Shown: positions 4,104 to 11,780 of the stretch, in pieces
Numbering within the stretch: position 1 is the first letter of the stretch
How the letters are laid out: each line of letters opens with the position of its first letter
Assembly: GCA_016212685.1 (NCBI GenBank)
Contig: JACREW010000209.1
Span: 1 to 12,036 of the forward strand
From: Nitrospirota bacterium
GTDB lineage: Bacteria; Nitrospirota; Thermodesulfovibrionia; Thermodesulfovibrionales; Dissulfurispiraceae
Direction of reading: 5' to 3'
Length of the DNA: 12,036 nt
The notes under the pieces: generated by a model
Told to the model about the DNA's origin: nothing
Seen by the model: only the letters and a program-made list of their open reading frames with translations
Database searches by the model: none
Position numbers and translations under genes: made by a program

Positions 4104-5336
4104 TCAGTCTTTTCTGTCTGTAAGCGCCGATATTCCCGGCAGGTCTTTTCCTTCCAATAATTGAAGCGATGCGCCGCCGCCTGTGGATATAAAAGTTATG
4201 GCGTCGCTTACTCCTGCCCTGTGAACCGCATAGTCCGTGTCGCCGCCTCCGACGATTGTCAATGCGTACGCGTCTGCCACCGCGTGGGCTATTGAAAACG
4301 TTCCTCTCGAAAACGCGTCTATCTCGAACACCCCCATAGGGCCGTTCCATATGATGGTCTTTGCGTTCTGCAGGGCCTCTGAAAAGAGCTTTACCGATGC
4401 AGGGCCTATGTCGAGCGCCCTCCAGCCCTTGGGTATTTCCTGCGCGGTGACTATTTTGGTTTCGGCGCCCGGCTCGAGGCTCTGTGCTATAACGCTGTCA
4501 ACGGGCAGATAAAATTTAACATTGTTCCTTCTGAGCTTGTCTATTATGTTCGCTGCCACGTCGAGCATATCGGATTCCACAAGGGAATCGCCGATCTCAT
4601 ATCCCATAGCCTTGATAAATGTGTATGCCATTCCTCCGCCTACGATGACCTTATCGACTTTATTGGCGAGATTTTCTAAAACGCCTATCTTGCCTGACAC
4701 CTTAGCTCCGCCGAGCACTGCCACGAACGGTCTTACCGGATTATCCACAACTCCTTTAAGGTACTCGATCTCTTTCTTCAAGAGGAATCCTGCCGCGGAC
4801 GGAAGGAATTTGGTGATTCCTGCTGTTGACGCATGAGATCTGTGAGCGGCTCCGAATGCGTCGTTCACGTAAAAGTCTGCAAGCTTTGCGAGCGATCTTG
4901 CGAAGGCCTCGTCGTTTTTTTCCTCGCCGGGGTGGAACCTTAGATTTTCGAGCAAAAGCACGTCGCCGTTTTTCATCTTCGATACGATGCCTTCAGGCTG
5001 CGGGCCTATACAGTCGTTTGCAAAGAGCACTTCTTTGTTCAGGAGGCGCTGCAGCCTCTTGGCTACAGGCGCAAGGCTGAATCGCGGCTCTACCCTTCCC
5101 TTGGGCCTGCCGAGGTGTGATCCTATTATCACCTTTGCCCCCTCGTCTATGGCATAGTTGACGGTCGGAAGTGTCGAGCGTATCCTCCTATCGTCCGTTA
5201 TGACCATATTGTCGTCGAAAGGAACGTTCAGGTCGGCCCGTATAAAAACCCTTTTGCCTTTTATCTGGAGGTCTTCGATGGTGAGTTTGCCGAGTATATC
5301 CTTTATCTCAACGGATATATTGTTTTTCTTTGCCAT
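4104..5336 (-). CDS. pgk: Phosphoglycerate kinase
   Basis: A full-length, 410-residue cytosolic glycolytic enzyme that transfers phosphate between 1,3-bisphosphoglycerate and ADP. Visible family motifs in order: RADLNVPF (33-40) and GSHLGRPKG (72-80) for the phosphoglycerate-binding side, NDAFGAAHRSHAS, LGGAKVSGKI, IWNGPMGVFE, GGGDTDYAV and TGGGASLQLLEGKDLPG near the C-terminus. The family core starts at LTIEDLQIKGKRV (18-30), so the protein carries about 15 extra N-terminal residues. AAGGAG 7 nt before ATG 5336 still supports this start. It is the last gene of a leftward operon, 13 bp after gapA, and is followed by the terminator at 4051-4097. Confidence 0.97.
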   Translation of the reverse strand: MAKKNNISVEIKDILGKLTIEDLQIKGKRVFIRADLNVPFDDNMVITDDRRIRSTLPTVNYAIDEGAKVIIGSHLGRPKGRVEPRFSLAPVAKRLQRLLNKEVLFANDCIGPQPEGIVSKMKNGDVLLLENLRFHPGEEKNDEAFARSLAKLADFYVNDAFGAAHRSHASTAGITKFLPSAAGFLLKKEIEYLKGVVDNPVRPFVAVLGGAKVSGKIGVLENLANKVDKVIVGGGMAYTFIKAMGYEIGDSLVESDMLDVAANIIDKLRRNNVKFYLPVDSVIAQSLEPGAETKIVTAQEIPKGWRALDIGPASVKLFSEALQNAKTIIWNGPMGVFEIDAFSRGTFSIAHAVADAYALTIVGGGDTDYAVHRAGVSDAITFISTGGGASLQLLEGKDLPGISALTDRKD

Positions 5337-5349
5337 GTTAAACTCCTTT

Positions 5350-6351
5350 TTATTTCTTGCCTATGTAAAGGACAAGGTCTTTAAGGCGTGTGCTGTAACC
5401 CCACTCGTTGTCATACCATGATATGACTTTTACCATGCGCTTCTCCATCACCTTGGTGAGAGTGGAGTCGAATATGGAGGAGTGCGGATTGCCGTTGAAA
5501 TCTATGGAAACGAGCGGCTCATCAACATACTGAAGAATTCCCTTCATAGGGCCATCAGCCCATTTTTTCATTGCCGCGTTTATCTCGTCGGCAGTAACGT
5601 CTTTGTTCAGTTCGGCGACGAGGTCAACGACAGAGACATTCGGAGTCGTAACTCTCATGGCAAAGCCGTCGAGCTTTCCTTTTAACTCCGGCAGCACGAG
5701 GCCTATCGCTTTTGCGGCGCCTGTGGTTGACGGTATCATTGAAACTGCCGCAGCCCTCGCCCTCCTTAAGTCTTTATGCGGGAGGTCGAGAATCCGCTGG
5801 TCATTGGTATATGAGTGAATGGTCGTCATAAGGCCGCGTATAATGCCGAACTCCTTGTGCAGAACCTTTGCGACCGGCGCAAGACAGTTGGTGGTGCATG
5901 AGGCGTTGGATATTATCTTGTGCTTTGCCGGATCGAGGGACTCTTCGTTGATCCCCATGCAGACGGTTATATCCGGCTCCTTTGCCGGCGCTGAAATGAT
6001 TACCCATTTTGCTCCGGCATCGAGATGTTTCGCAGCCTTTTCCCTGTCTGTAAAGAGGCCGGTAGATTCTATGACTATATCCACATTCAGAGACTTCCAA
6101 GGAAGATTTTCCGGAGCCCTCTCTGCAATGACTTTTATCTCTTTGCCGTCAACGATAATGTTTCCGTCCCCTGCCTTTACATCGGCGCCGAAAATGCCGT
6201 GAACCGAATCATACTTGAGCAGGTGCGCAAGCGTCTGTGCGTCCGTAAGGTCGTTGATCGCGACGATTTCTATGTCCTTATTCCCCCTGCATGTCCTGAA
6301 AAAATTCCTGCCTATCCTGCCAAAACCATTGATGCCGACTCTTATTGCCAT
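5350..6351 (-). CDS. gapA: Glyceraldehyde-3-phosphate dehydrogenase, type I
   Basis: This 333-residue enzyme oxidises glyceraldehyde 3-phosphate to 1,3-bisphosphoglycerate with a nicotinamide cofactor. The Rossmann motif GINGFGRIGR lies at 7-16. Asp34 in AINDLTD sits where NAD-preferring enzymes bind the adenosine ribose. The catalytic Cys is C152 in SNASCTTNC and the catalytic His is H179 in TIHSYTNDQ. The PSTTGAAKA and WYDNEWGYS motifs are intact. Length is normal. AAGGAGG 6 nt upstream supports ATG 6351. It lies 10 bp after the DUF1015 gene and 13 bp before pgk, whose substrate it makes. Confidence 0.97.
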   Translation of the reverse strand: MAIRVGINGFGRIGRNFFRTCRGNKDIEIVAINDLTDAQTLAHLLKYDSVHGIFGADVKAGDGNIIVDGKEIKVIAERAPENLPWKSLNVDIVIESTGLFTDREKAAKHLDAGAKWVIISAPAKEPDITVCMGINEESLDPAKHKIISNASCTTNCLAPVAKVLHKEFGIIRGLMTTIHSYTNDQRILDLPHKDLRRARAAAVSMIPSTTGAAKAIGLVLPELKGKLDGFAMRVTTPNVSVVDLVAELNKDVTADEINAAMKKWADGPMKGILQYVDEPLVSIDFNGNPHSSIFDSTLTKVMEKRMVKVISWYDNEWGYSTRLKDLVLYIGKK

Positions 6352-6361
6352 AACTTCCTCC

Positions 6362-7591
6362 TTAAATTTGATTTTTGAAACTATTTATTACCAGGCCGGT
6401 TAAAAGCTTGGGGTAGAAATATGTGGATTTAGGCGGCATCCTCAAACCGGATAATGCGACCCTCTCCACGTCATTCACGCCTGTAGGATTAAGGAAAAAT
6501 GCCGCATCGAAGCTACCGCTGTCCGTTTTTTTTACAGCTTCCTGCACATCCATTTCATAGGCGACATCGGTTATGCCGAGGTCCCGCTTCAGTATAAGCT
6601 CGTGAAGCACCACTACATCGAGGTTTTGGAGGGCGGGGTCTATATCCTTGAGATCCGTGCCTTTGTATTTGAGCATAAACCGTTGCTTTTTTCCGCCTAT
6701 ATAAAGACCGAAGCTGTTTTTGCCGGAAACTAAAAGAGCCTTTGCGATATCCTCGTTGTCTCCCATTTTTTCTACGGTGAAATCTTTTTCGATTTTCTGC
6801 ATGATGCCGCCGATATTCTTAATGCCTTTTACCAGCCTGTGAGTGGGGAGGATCGAAATCCCTTCGTCCGCCATATTCGCGAGGAACATCAGCGCGTATT
6901 CCCACGGGCCCTCGCCTTTTTCCCTTTTAAACTCCAGCGCGACCTCGTAGCGGTGATGACCGTCCGCTATAAATATAGGTTTATCAGATAATTCATCCTT
7001 TATCAAGTTTATTTTTGATTCGTCCTGTATTTTGTAAAGTTTATGGTGCGCGCCGTCCATGTCGTGAGCGGAGATATAGGGCTCGACGGAGATATTATCG
7101 ATAACAGCGGAAGCGATTTTCTGCGGGTTGTTATATAGGGCATAAATAGGGCTCGTGTTCGCAAGGCAGGCCTTCATGAGGTTCAGCCTGTCCGCCTTCG
7201 GTTTTGAGTGGGTTTCTTCGTGGGGATAGACTCCTTTGCCGAGTTCCTCTATCCTGACCATTGCAAAAAGCCCCCTGAGCTTCTTTTTTTCGCCGTAAAC
7301 GCTGTAGTCTATTTCGCAGGCATAAAATGAAGGCCGGTCATCTTGGACGAGTATGCCTTCCTTTGCCCATTGCTCAAAAAAATTCCTTGCCCGCCGGTAT
7401 TTGTTGTCCTTATCCGTATCTCCTGCTTCCTCTTTTCCAAAGTCTATGCGGACGATATTGCAAGGATTTTTTCGATACAGTTCTTCCCGGTATTCGGGCG
7501 TAATAATATCGTAGGGAGGAGCTGTGACCTCATCCCCTGAAACCTTGTCCGGATTATAAAGGATTCCTTTGAAAGGAATGACTTTTGCCAT
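6362..7591 (-). CDS. DUF1015 family protein
   Basis: A 409-residue soluble protein of the DUF1015 family. Its conserved blocks are APPYDII (24-30), HEETHSKPKADRL (124-136) and the signature IADGHHRYE (208-216). The His- and Asp-rich centre suggests a phosphate- or metal-dependent catalytic site. I recall proposals linking relatives to phosphorylation of free serine, but this was not used for the call and the reaction here is unknown. It is the first gene of a tight operon with gapA and pgk, which suggests a role near 3-phosphoglycerate or serine metabolism. No clear Shine-Dalgarno precedes ATG 7591. The start is kept because MAKVIPFKGILYNP is the usual family N-terminus. Confidence 0.88.
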   Translation of the reverse strand: MAKVIPFKGILYNPDKVSGDEVTAPPYDIITPEYREELYRKNPCNIVRIDFGKEEAGDTDKDNKYRRARNFFEQWAKEGILVQDDRPSFYACEIDYSVYGEKKKLRGLFAMVRIEELGKGVYPHEETHSKPKADRLNLMKACLANTSPIYALYNNPQKIASAVIDNISVEPYISAHDMDGAHHKLYKIQDESKINLIKDELSDKPIFIADGHHRYEVALEFKREKGEGPWEYALMFLANMADEGISILPTHRLVKGIKNIGGIMQKIEKDFTVEKMGDNEDIAKALLVSGKNSFGLYIGGKKQRFMLKYKGTDLKDIDPALQNLDVVVLHELILKRDLGITDVAYEMDVQEAVKKTDSGSFDAAFFLNPTGVNDVERVALSGLRMPPKSTYFYPKLLTGLVINSFKNQI

Positions 7592-7657
7592 GTCAAATTA
7601 AAACATTAACGTTTGGAGAACCGAAACTTTCCATTGTTTTGCCTAAAGGGTGCATCT

Positions 7658-7686
7658 ATATTATCATTTCAGGTCTATAAATTCAA
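7658..7686 (-). promoter_or_regulatory. Possible promoter of the DUF1015-gapA-pgk operon
   Basis: On the minus strand, TTGAAT (7686-7681), 17 bp, TAATAT (7663-7658). Each box matches 4 of 6 positions. An overlapping GATAAT is an alternative -10. The leader would be about 60 nt. It is divergent from the kinase promoter. Confidence 0.4.
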
Positions 7687-7696
7687 ATCGCACCGG

Positions 7697-7725
7697 TTGA
7701 CAAAGAAATACGGAAATTCTAAACT
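7697..7725 (+). promoter_or_regulatory. Promoter of the histidine kinase-response regulator operon
   Basis: A perfect TTGACA (7697-7702), a 17-bp spacer and TAAACT (7720-7725, 4 of 6). The predicted start is near 7732, only about 7 nt before the ATG at 7739. That leaves a very short leader with at most a weak AAGTGG next to the start. Confidence 0.5.
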
Positions 7726-7738
7726 GTGAGCAAGTGGT

Positions 7739-9679
7739 ATGAAACTCAATAATCTTACGCTAAGCACAAAGTTCAGCCTCGCCGTAGGCCTTATCCTTTT
7801 AATCTTTTGCGTGATCTTTTCCATCCTGCTTTATCTCCATCTAAAAAACAGGGTGATAGAGGATGCAAATGAAAGGACACTCGTTATTATGACCCAGATA
7901 GGCGCTCTGGGCGATTATATAAAAAATACTTTAAGGCCTAAGATGTTTCAGGTGCTTCCGGATGTAAAGGGCGAGTTCATTGTCGAAGCGATGTCCACCA
8001 CCCATGTAACCCAGGAGGTTATGAAGCTATTTAATAATAATTTATTAAAGGATTACTTTTACAGGAGGGTTTCGGACAACCCGCTTAATCCGAAGAACAA
8101 AGCGGATGCTTTTCATACGGGGATGATTACATATTTTCAGCGGAACAAAGACGAGAACAAAAGCGGGAATTCGTGGAACGGCGTTATTAAAATAGAGGAA
8201 CAGGAATTTATCGTTAGAGTAAAATCGATAATTGCCGAAAAGGGATGCCTAAAATGTCACGGCGACCCCAAATACGCGCCGAAAGGACTTATCAGAAAGT
8301 ACGGGGCAGAGAGCGGCTTCGGATGGAAGGAAGGAACCGTTATCGGCGTTGAATCCATCGCGATTCCGCTGTCCGTTACGCTGGGCCAGATCAAGGGAAT
8401 TGCAATATCGACTTTTATATTCGGCTTTGCTACTCTTATCTTCCTTTTTATATCCCTGCAGGGCGCGTTCTGGAGTCTGGTCAGCAAGCCGCTGAATAAG
8501 CTGACCACTATATTCGAGGGCATAGTTAAAGGCACCGAAACGCTAAACCAGGACCTTCCGATCACCGCAAAGGACGAGATAGGAGAACTGACGGCATCCT
8601 TCAATCAGATGGCTGAATACCTGCATAATGCCCAAGAGGGTTTGAAAAAAAACGCAGAGACGCTGCGCTCCATCTTTGAAGGGATAAGCGATCCGCTTGC
8701 CCTCGTTAATCCCGACTGTTCTCTTGAAATAACCAACCGCGCTTATCGTGAGTGGGTAACAAAGGGAATAAATGCGGTATTTACAAAGGAGTGTTGTTCG
8801 GCAAACTGCGACGCAGATGCGATATGTCCGGTATGTTTTCTGGATAGAGTGAAAAGGGAAAAGAGGGCGATTTTCGAATACTGGGAAGGCGCGGACGGCA
8901 GGTATTATTATGTCCATCTCTATCCTATTTTCGATGACGAGAGAAATGTTATAAAAACGGTTCATTACGTTAAAGATATAACCGATAAAAAGCATATCGA
9001 GGAGCAGATGAGGAGGGCCGAAAAGCTGGCTGCTGTCGGGCAGCTTTCAGCGGGCGTCGCCCATGAAATAAATAACCCCCTCGGAGGGATAAGGCTTTGT
9101 TTTAATAACCTTATGGCTACGGAGATGGACGATGAAACGAGGAAGGCGCATATAGATATAATAAATTCCGGACTCGTAAGGATTCAGGATATAATAAGAC
9201 AGTTGCTCGACCTTTCAAAGAGGTCTTCTCTCAGCGTTTCTCTCGTATCGATAAACAGCCTGATAGAGAATGTGTTGAAACTGACGGATTATGTAATATC
9301 GAAAAAGGAGATAAATATCGTCAAAAAACTTTCTTCCGACATCCCTGATATAATGATAGATCCGAACAAGATGGAACAGATATTTCTAAACATAATACTT
9401 AATGCAATCCAGGCGGTGGACGGGAAATCGGGTTCGCTGACCATAGAGACCTCATCCGAAAACGGATACTGCAAGGCTTCGTTTACCGATACAGGGACAG
9501 GGATCCCCGCTGAGATCTTACCGCATATATTCGATCCGTTCTTTACCACGAAAGCAGTAGGGGAGGGAACGGGTCTCGGGTTATCGGTAAGCAAATCCAT
9601 TGTGGAGCAGCATAACGGTGAGATACTGGTGGAGACTTCTGAAAACGGGACTATGTTTACGGTAAAATTACCCATATAG
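7739..9679 (+). CDS. Membrane histidine kinase with c-type haem sensor, HAMP and PAS domains
   Basis: A 646-residue sensor kinase. A transmembrane helix spans about 12-34. An extracytoplasmic sensor domain follows (about 35-215) and ends in CLKCHGDP, a CxxCH haem c site (C170, C173, H174), as in DUF3365/Tll0287-type domains. A second transmembrane helix spans about 217-241 and a HAMP linker about 242-300. A PAS domain (about 305-417) carries a cysteine cluster: C352, C353, C357, C363, C366. The kinase core is complete: H-box VAHEINNPL with H442, N-box N551/N555, DTGTGIP (584-590), DPFFTT (599-604), GTGLGL (610-615). It probably senses redox state, or a gas or ligand at the haem, and phosphorylates the regulator encoded 2 bp downstream. 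Haem attachment would need a cytochrome c maturation system, not seen here. Confidence 0.92.
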   Translation: MKLNNLTLSTKFSLAVGLILLIFCVIFSILLYLHLKNRVIEDANERTLVIMTQIGALGDYIKNTLRPKMFQVLPDVKGEFIVEAMSTTHVTQEVMKLFNNNLLKDYFYRRVSDNPLNPKNKADAFHTGMITYFQRNKDENKSGNSWNGVIKIEEQEFIVRVKSIIAEKGCLKCHGDPKYAPKGLIRKYGAESGFGWKEGTVIGVESIAIPLSVTLGQIKGIAISTFIFGFATLIFLFISLQGAFWSLVSKPLNKLTTIFEGIVKGTETLNQDLPITAKDEIGELTASFNQMAEYLHNAQEGLKKNAETLRSIFEGISDPLALVNPDCSLEITNRAYREWVTKGINAVFTKECCSANCDADAICPVCFLDRVKREKRAIFEYWEGADGRYYYVHLYPIFDDERNVIKTVHYVKDITDKKHIEEQMRRAEKLAAVGQLSAGVAHEINNPLGGIRLCFNNLMATEMDDETRKAHIDIINSGLVRIQDIIRQLLDLSKRSSLSVSLVSINSLIENVLKLTDYVISKKEINIVKKLSSDIPDIMIDPNKMEQIFLNIILNAIQAVDGKSGSLTIETSSENGYCKASFTDTGTGIPAEILPHIFDPFFTTKAVGEGTGLGLSVSKSIVEQHNGEILVETSENGTMFTVKLPI

Positions 9680-9681
9680 CT

Positions 9682-11049
9682 ATGAAAATTAAAATACTGA
9701 TAATCGAAGATGAACCGACCATGAGGATCGGGATGAGCCATTTCCTCTCGTCTTCGGGGTATCAGGTTACAACCTGCGAAGACGGAGCCGAGGGGTTAAA
9801 GCAAATAGACAGAGGCTATTTCGACCTCGTTATCACGGACCTCAAATTGCCGAAACATGACGGGCTTGCAATACTCGGCCATGCTAAAAAGTTCTTTCCA
9901 CTCATAGGAGTCATAATCATCACGGCATACGCGGAGGTCAAGACGGCTGTACAGGCCATCAAGGACGGCGCATTCGATTACATTGCAAAGCCCTTTTCCA
10001 ACGAAGAACTGCTCATAACCGTCGAACGGTTTTTGAAATTCAGAAACCTCGAAGCCGAACTGAACAGGCTGAGGGAATCCGTAAGCGAAAAGATCGGTTT
10101 TGAAAACCTTATAGGCGTAAGTCCCTTTATGAGGGATGTCTTTGACCGTATCGGGGCCATAGCGAAAACCGACGTGCCTGTTCTGATTTTGGGAGAAAGC
10201 GGCACGGGGAAAGAGCTTGTGGCAAATGCGATCCACAACCTCAGTTTAAGAAAAGAAAAGGCCTGCATAAAAATAAACTGCGCCGCCATACCCGAAAATC
10301 TCTTTGAATCAGAGCTTTTCGGTCACGAAAAGGGCGCATTTACAGGCGCAACAGAGACGAGAAAGGGAAAATTCGAGACAGCGGACGGCGGCAGCATATT
10401 CTTCGACGAAATCGGAGATATGCCTTTGAGCCTTCAGGCAAAACTTCTCAGAGTCATCGAAGACCATGCAGTTACCCGTCTCGGCGGCAATGAACCTATC
10501 AGGATAAATGTAAGAGGAATTTATGCCACGAGCAAAAACCTGAAGGATTGCATAGCATCAGGCGCATTCAGGGGAGACCTTTTCTACAGGATAAATGTAG
10601 TTCCCATAGTAATACCGCCGCTGCGCGACAGGAAAGAGGACATTCCTTATCTTATAGAGCATTTCCTGAAATATTTCGGCGACAAATATGCAAAGCCCGA
10701 ACTGAAAATAACGCCGTCCGCATATGAGGCGCTGATGTCCTATATGTATCCCGGAAATGTGCGTGAACTGAAGCATTCGATAGAGAGGGCGGTTCTGTTG
10801 TCGAGGGACGGGCTTATAGACCTTAAAAGTTTCCCGGACGAACTCTCGGTCAATAAGACTGAAAATGCCGTTTCTTCAAGTTTTCATTTCGATGATATCC
10901 CGCTTCAGGCAAGCATAATGTCTCTGGAGAAGCAGAGGATAACAAAAGCCCTCAAAGAGACCAGCGGCAAAAAGACAGAGGCCGCAAAAAAATTGGGAAT
11001 AAGCAGAAAGGTTCTCTGGAAAAAATTAAAAGGATACCAGATAGACTAA
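9682..11049 (+). CDS. NtrC-type sigma-54-dependent response regulator
   Basis: A 455-residue, three-domain regulator. The receiver domain (about 4-118) has the acidic pocket E9/D10, phospho-acceptor D53, T81 and K103. The AAA+ domain (about 142-370) has Walker A GESGTGKE (171-178), the sigma-54 contact loop GAFTGA (218-223), Walker B IFFDEIGD (239-246) and Arg-rich sensor motifs (FRGDLFYRI, PPLRDRKEDI). A Fis-type helix-turn-helix ends the protein (KTEAAKKLGISRKVLWKKL, 431-449). All residues needed for sigma-54 activation are present. The gene starts 2 bp after the kinase stop, so the two are co-transcribed and probably translationally coupled. Just downstream are two matching dyads and a -24/-12 promoter, the best candidate target. 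Confidence 0.96.
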   Translation: MKIKILIIEDEPTMRIGMSHFLSSSGYQVTTCEDGAEGLKQIDRGYFDLVITDLKLPKHDGLAILGHAKKFFPLIGVIIITAYAEVKTAVQAIKDGAFDYIAKPFSNEELLITVERFLKFRNLEAELNRLRESVSEKIGFENLIGVSPFMRDVFDRIGAIAKTDVPVLILGESGTGKELVANAIHNLSLRKEKACIKINCAAIPENLFESELFGHEKGAFTGATETRKGKFETADGGSIFFDEIGDMPLSLQAKLLRVIEDHAVTRLGGNEPIRINVRGIYATSKNLKDCIASGAFRGDLFYRINVVPIVIPPLRDRKEDIPYLIEHFLKYFGDKYAKPELKITPSAYEALMSYMYPGNVRELKHSIERAVLLSRDGLIDLKSFPDELSVNKTENAVSSSFHFDDIPLQASIMSLEKQRITKALKETSGKKTEAAKKLGISRKVLWKKLKGYQID

Positions 11050-11097
11050 GTCCCTATCAGGGAACAATTGCCTCCAAAAACGTTTCCTTTTGGGAAC
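11050..11097 (+). promoter_or_regulatory. Two 16-bp dyads, candidate binding sites of the response regulator
   Basis: GTCCCTATCAGGGAAC (11050-11065) and GTTTCCTTTTGGGAAC (11082-11097) share the form GTYYCY-N4-GGGAAC. They lie exactly 32 bp (three helical turns) apart. Their centres fall at about -119 and -87 relative to the predicted sigma-54 start at 11177. This is the usual place and arrangement for upstream activator sites of NtrC-type proteins. Neither is followed by a T-run, so they are not terminators. Confidence 0.6.
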
Positions 11098-11150
11098 AAA
11101 GTAATTACTTCCCTTTCTTTAAAAGTCTTATAAATCAATTTAATTTTTAA

Positions 11151-11167
11151 TGGCATTGCAATTGCAA
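11151..11167 (+). promoter_or_regulatory. Sigma-54 (-24/-12) promoter of the universal stress protein gene
   Basis: TGGCATTGCAATTGCAA matches TGGCACG-N4-TTGCW except for CG to TT. The essential GG (11152-11153) and GC (11164-11165) are separated by exactly 10 bp. The predicted start is near 11177, giving a leader of about 129 nt before the ATG at 11306. Confidence 0.82.
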
Positions 11168-11176
11168 CAATTATAT

Positions 11177-11305
11177 GTATGCTTTTTTCAAATATACCAT
11201 ATATCGATGCAGACCCGCCTTTTACATAGCTGTGAAAAACAATAGTTAGCAGGGGGTTTTTAGGGCAAAGCTGTCAGGTAAAACCAAAAAGAAAGGAGTT
11301 AAAGA
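11177..11305 (+). other. Long 5' leader of the universal stress protein mRNA
   Basis: About 129 nt lie between the predicted sigma-54 start and the ATG, with no reading frame of note. GGTTTT (11255-11260) can pair with AAAACC (11280-11285), closing a loop of 19 nt just before the Shine-Dalgarno. AGCTGT occurs twice (11228 and 11269). I cannot match it to a known riboswitch. Confidence 0.35.
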
Positions 11306-11725
11306 ATGAAGATATTGGTTGCACATGATGGGTCGGATTACTCGAACAAGGCATTGAAAAAAGGGGCTGATATTGCAAAAAAGGAAAACGCTTCCCTATC
11401 GGTAATAAATGTCGTGCCGGACCTCGGCCTTACCGACGAACTGGGCGACGACTATACCAAAAACCTTTATAGCACCTTAACGGATGAGGCAGAAAAACTG
11501 ATGAAAGAAATAAAGGATGACCTTTCTAAGTCTCTGCCGGATGTAAGAACAGAGGTCAGGTTTGGGAGTCCTGCTGAAATTATTGTCGATATTGCAAGCA
11601 GCGAGAAGGTCGACCTGCTCGTTGTCGGCTCCCATGGTAAACACGGCGCAAAAAAGTTCTATCTTGGAAGCGTATCTTCCAAGGTCGTCGAGCATACGCC
11701 ATGCGATGTCCTTGTCGTGAAATAA
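11306..11725 (+). CDS. Universal stress protein, UspA family, ATP-binding type
   Basis: A 139-residue single-domain cytoplasmic Usp protein. It opens with MKILVAHDGSDYSNKAL, the usual beta strand with the Asp that contacts the nucleotide. It ends with LLVVGSHGKHGAKKFYLGSVSSKVV and PCDVLVVK. The motif G-x2-G-x9-G-S is complete, which places it with ATP-binding (MJ0577-like) members rather than UspA of E. coli. Usp proteins aid survival under starvation, redox or respiratory stress, with no defined reaction. AAAGGAG 7 nt upstream fixes the ATG. Transcription is probably from the sigma-54 promoter at 11151 under the neighbouring two-component system. Confidence 0.95.
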   Translation: MKILVAHDGSDYSNKALKKGADIAKKENASLSVINVVPDLGLTDELGDDYTKNLYSTLTDEAEKLMKEIKDDLSKSLPDVRTEVRFGSPAEIIVDIASSEKVDLLVVGSHGKHGAKKFYLGSVSSKVVEHTPCDVLVVK

Positions 11726-11749
11726 GCAATAGATGTTTTGTTATCTAAC

Positions 11750-11758
11750 TGATATAAT
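11750..11758 (+). promoter_or_regulatory. Possible extended -10 promoter before the small membrane protein gene
   Basis: TGATATAAT fits the extended -10 form TGnTATAAT, with only a poor -35. The predicted start at about 11765 would fall inside the Shine-Dalgarno run (11763-11772), so the match may be fortuitous. Read-through from the stress protein gene, 55 bp upstream, is also possible. Confidence 0.35.
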
Positions 11759-11780
11759 GAACAGGAGGAGGTAAAAAAGG

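Noticed and set aside
4522..5080. Rightward frames opposite pgk
   Set aside because: They show low-complexity composition and no motif. The opposite strand encodes an intact phosphoglycerate kinase.
11050..11097. Intrinsic terminator after the response regulator gene
   Set aside because: The dyads are short, with no T-run behind either. Spacing and position fit activator sites better.
11240..11290. Cyclic-di-GMP (GEMM) riboswitch suggested by GCAAAGC in the leader
   Set aside because: The flanking helices and tetraloop-receptor elements of GEMM are missing. The match is only seven bases.
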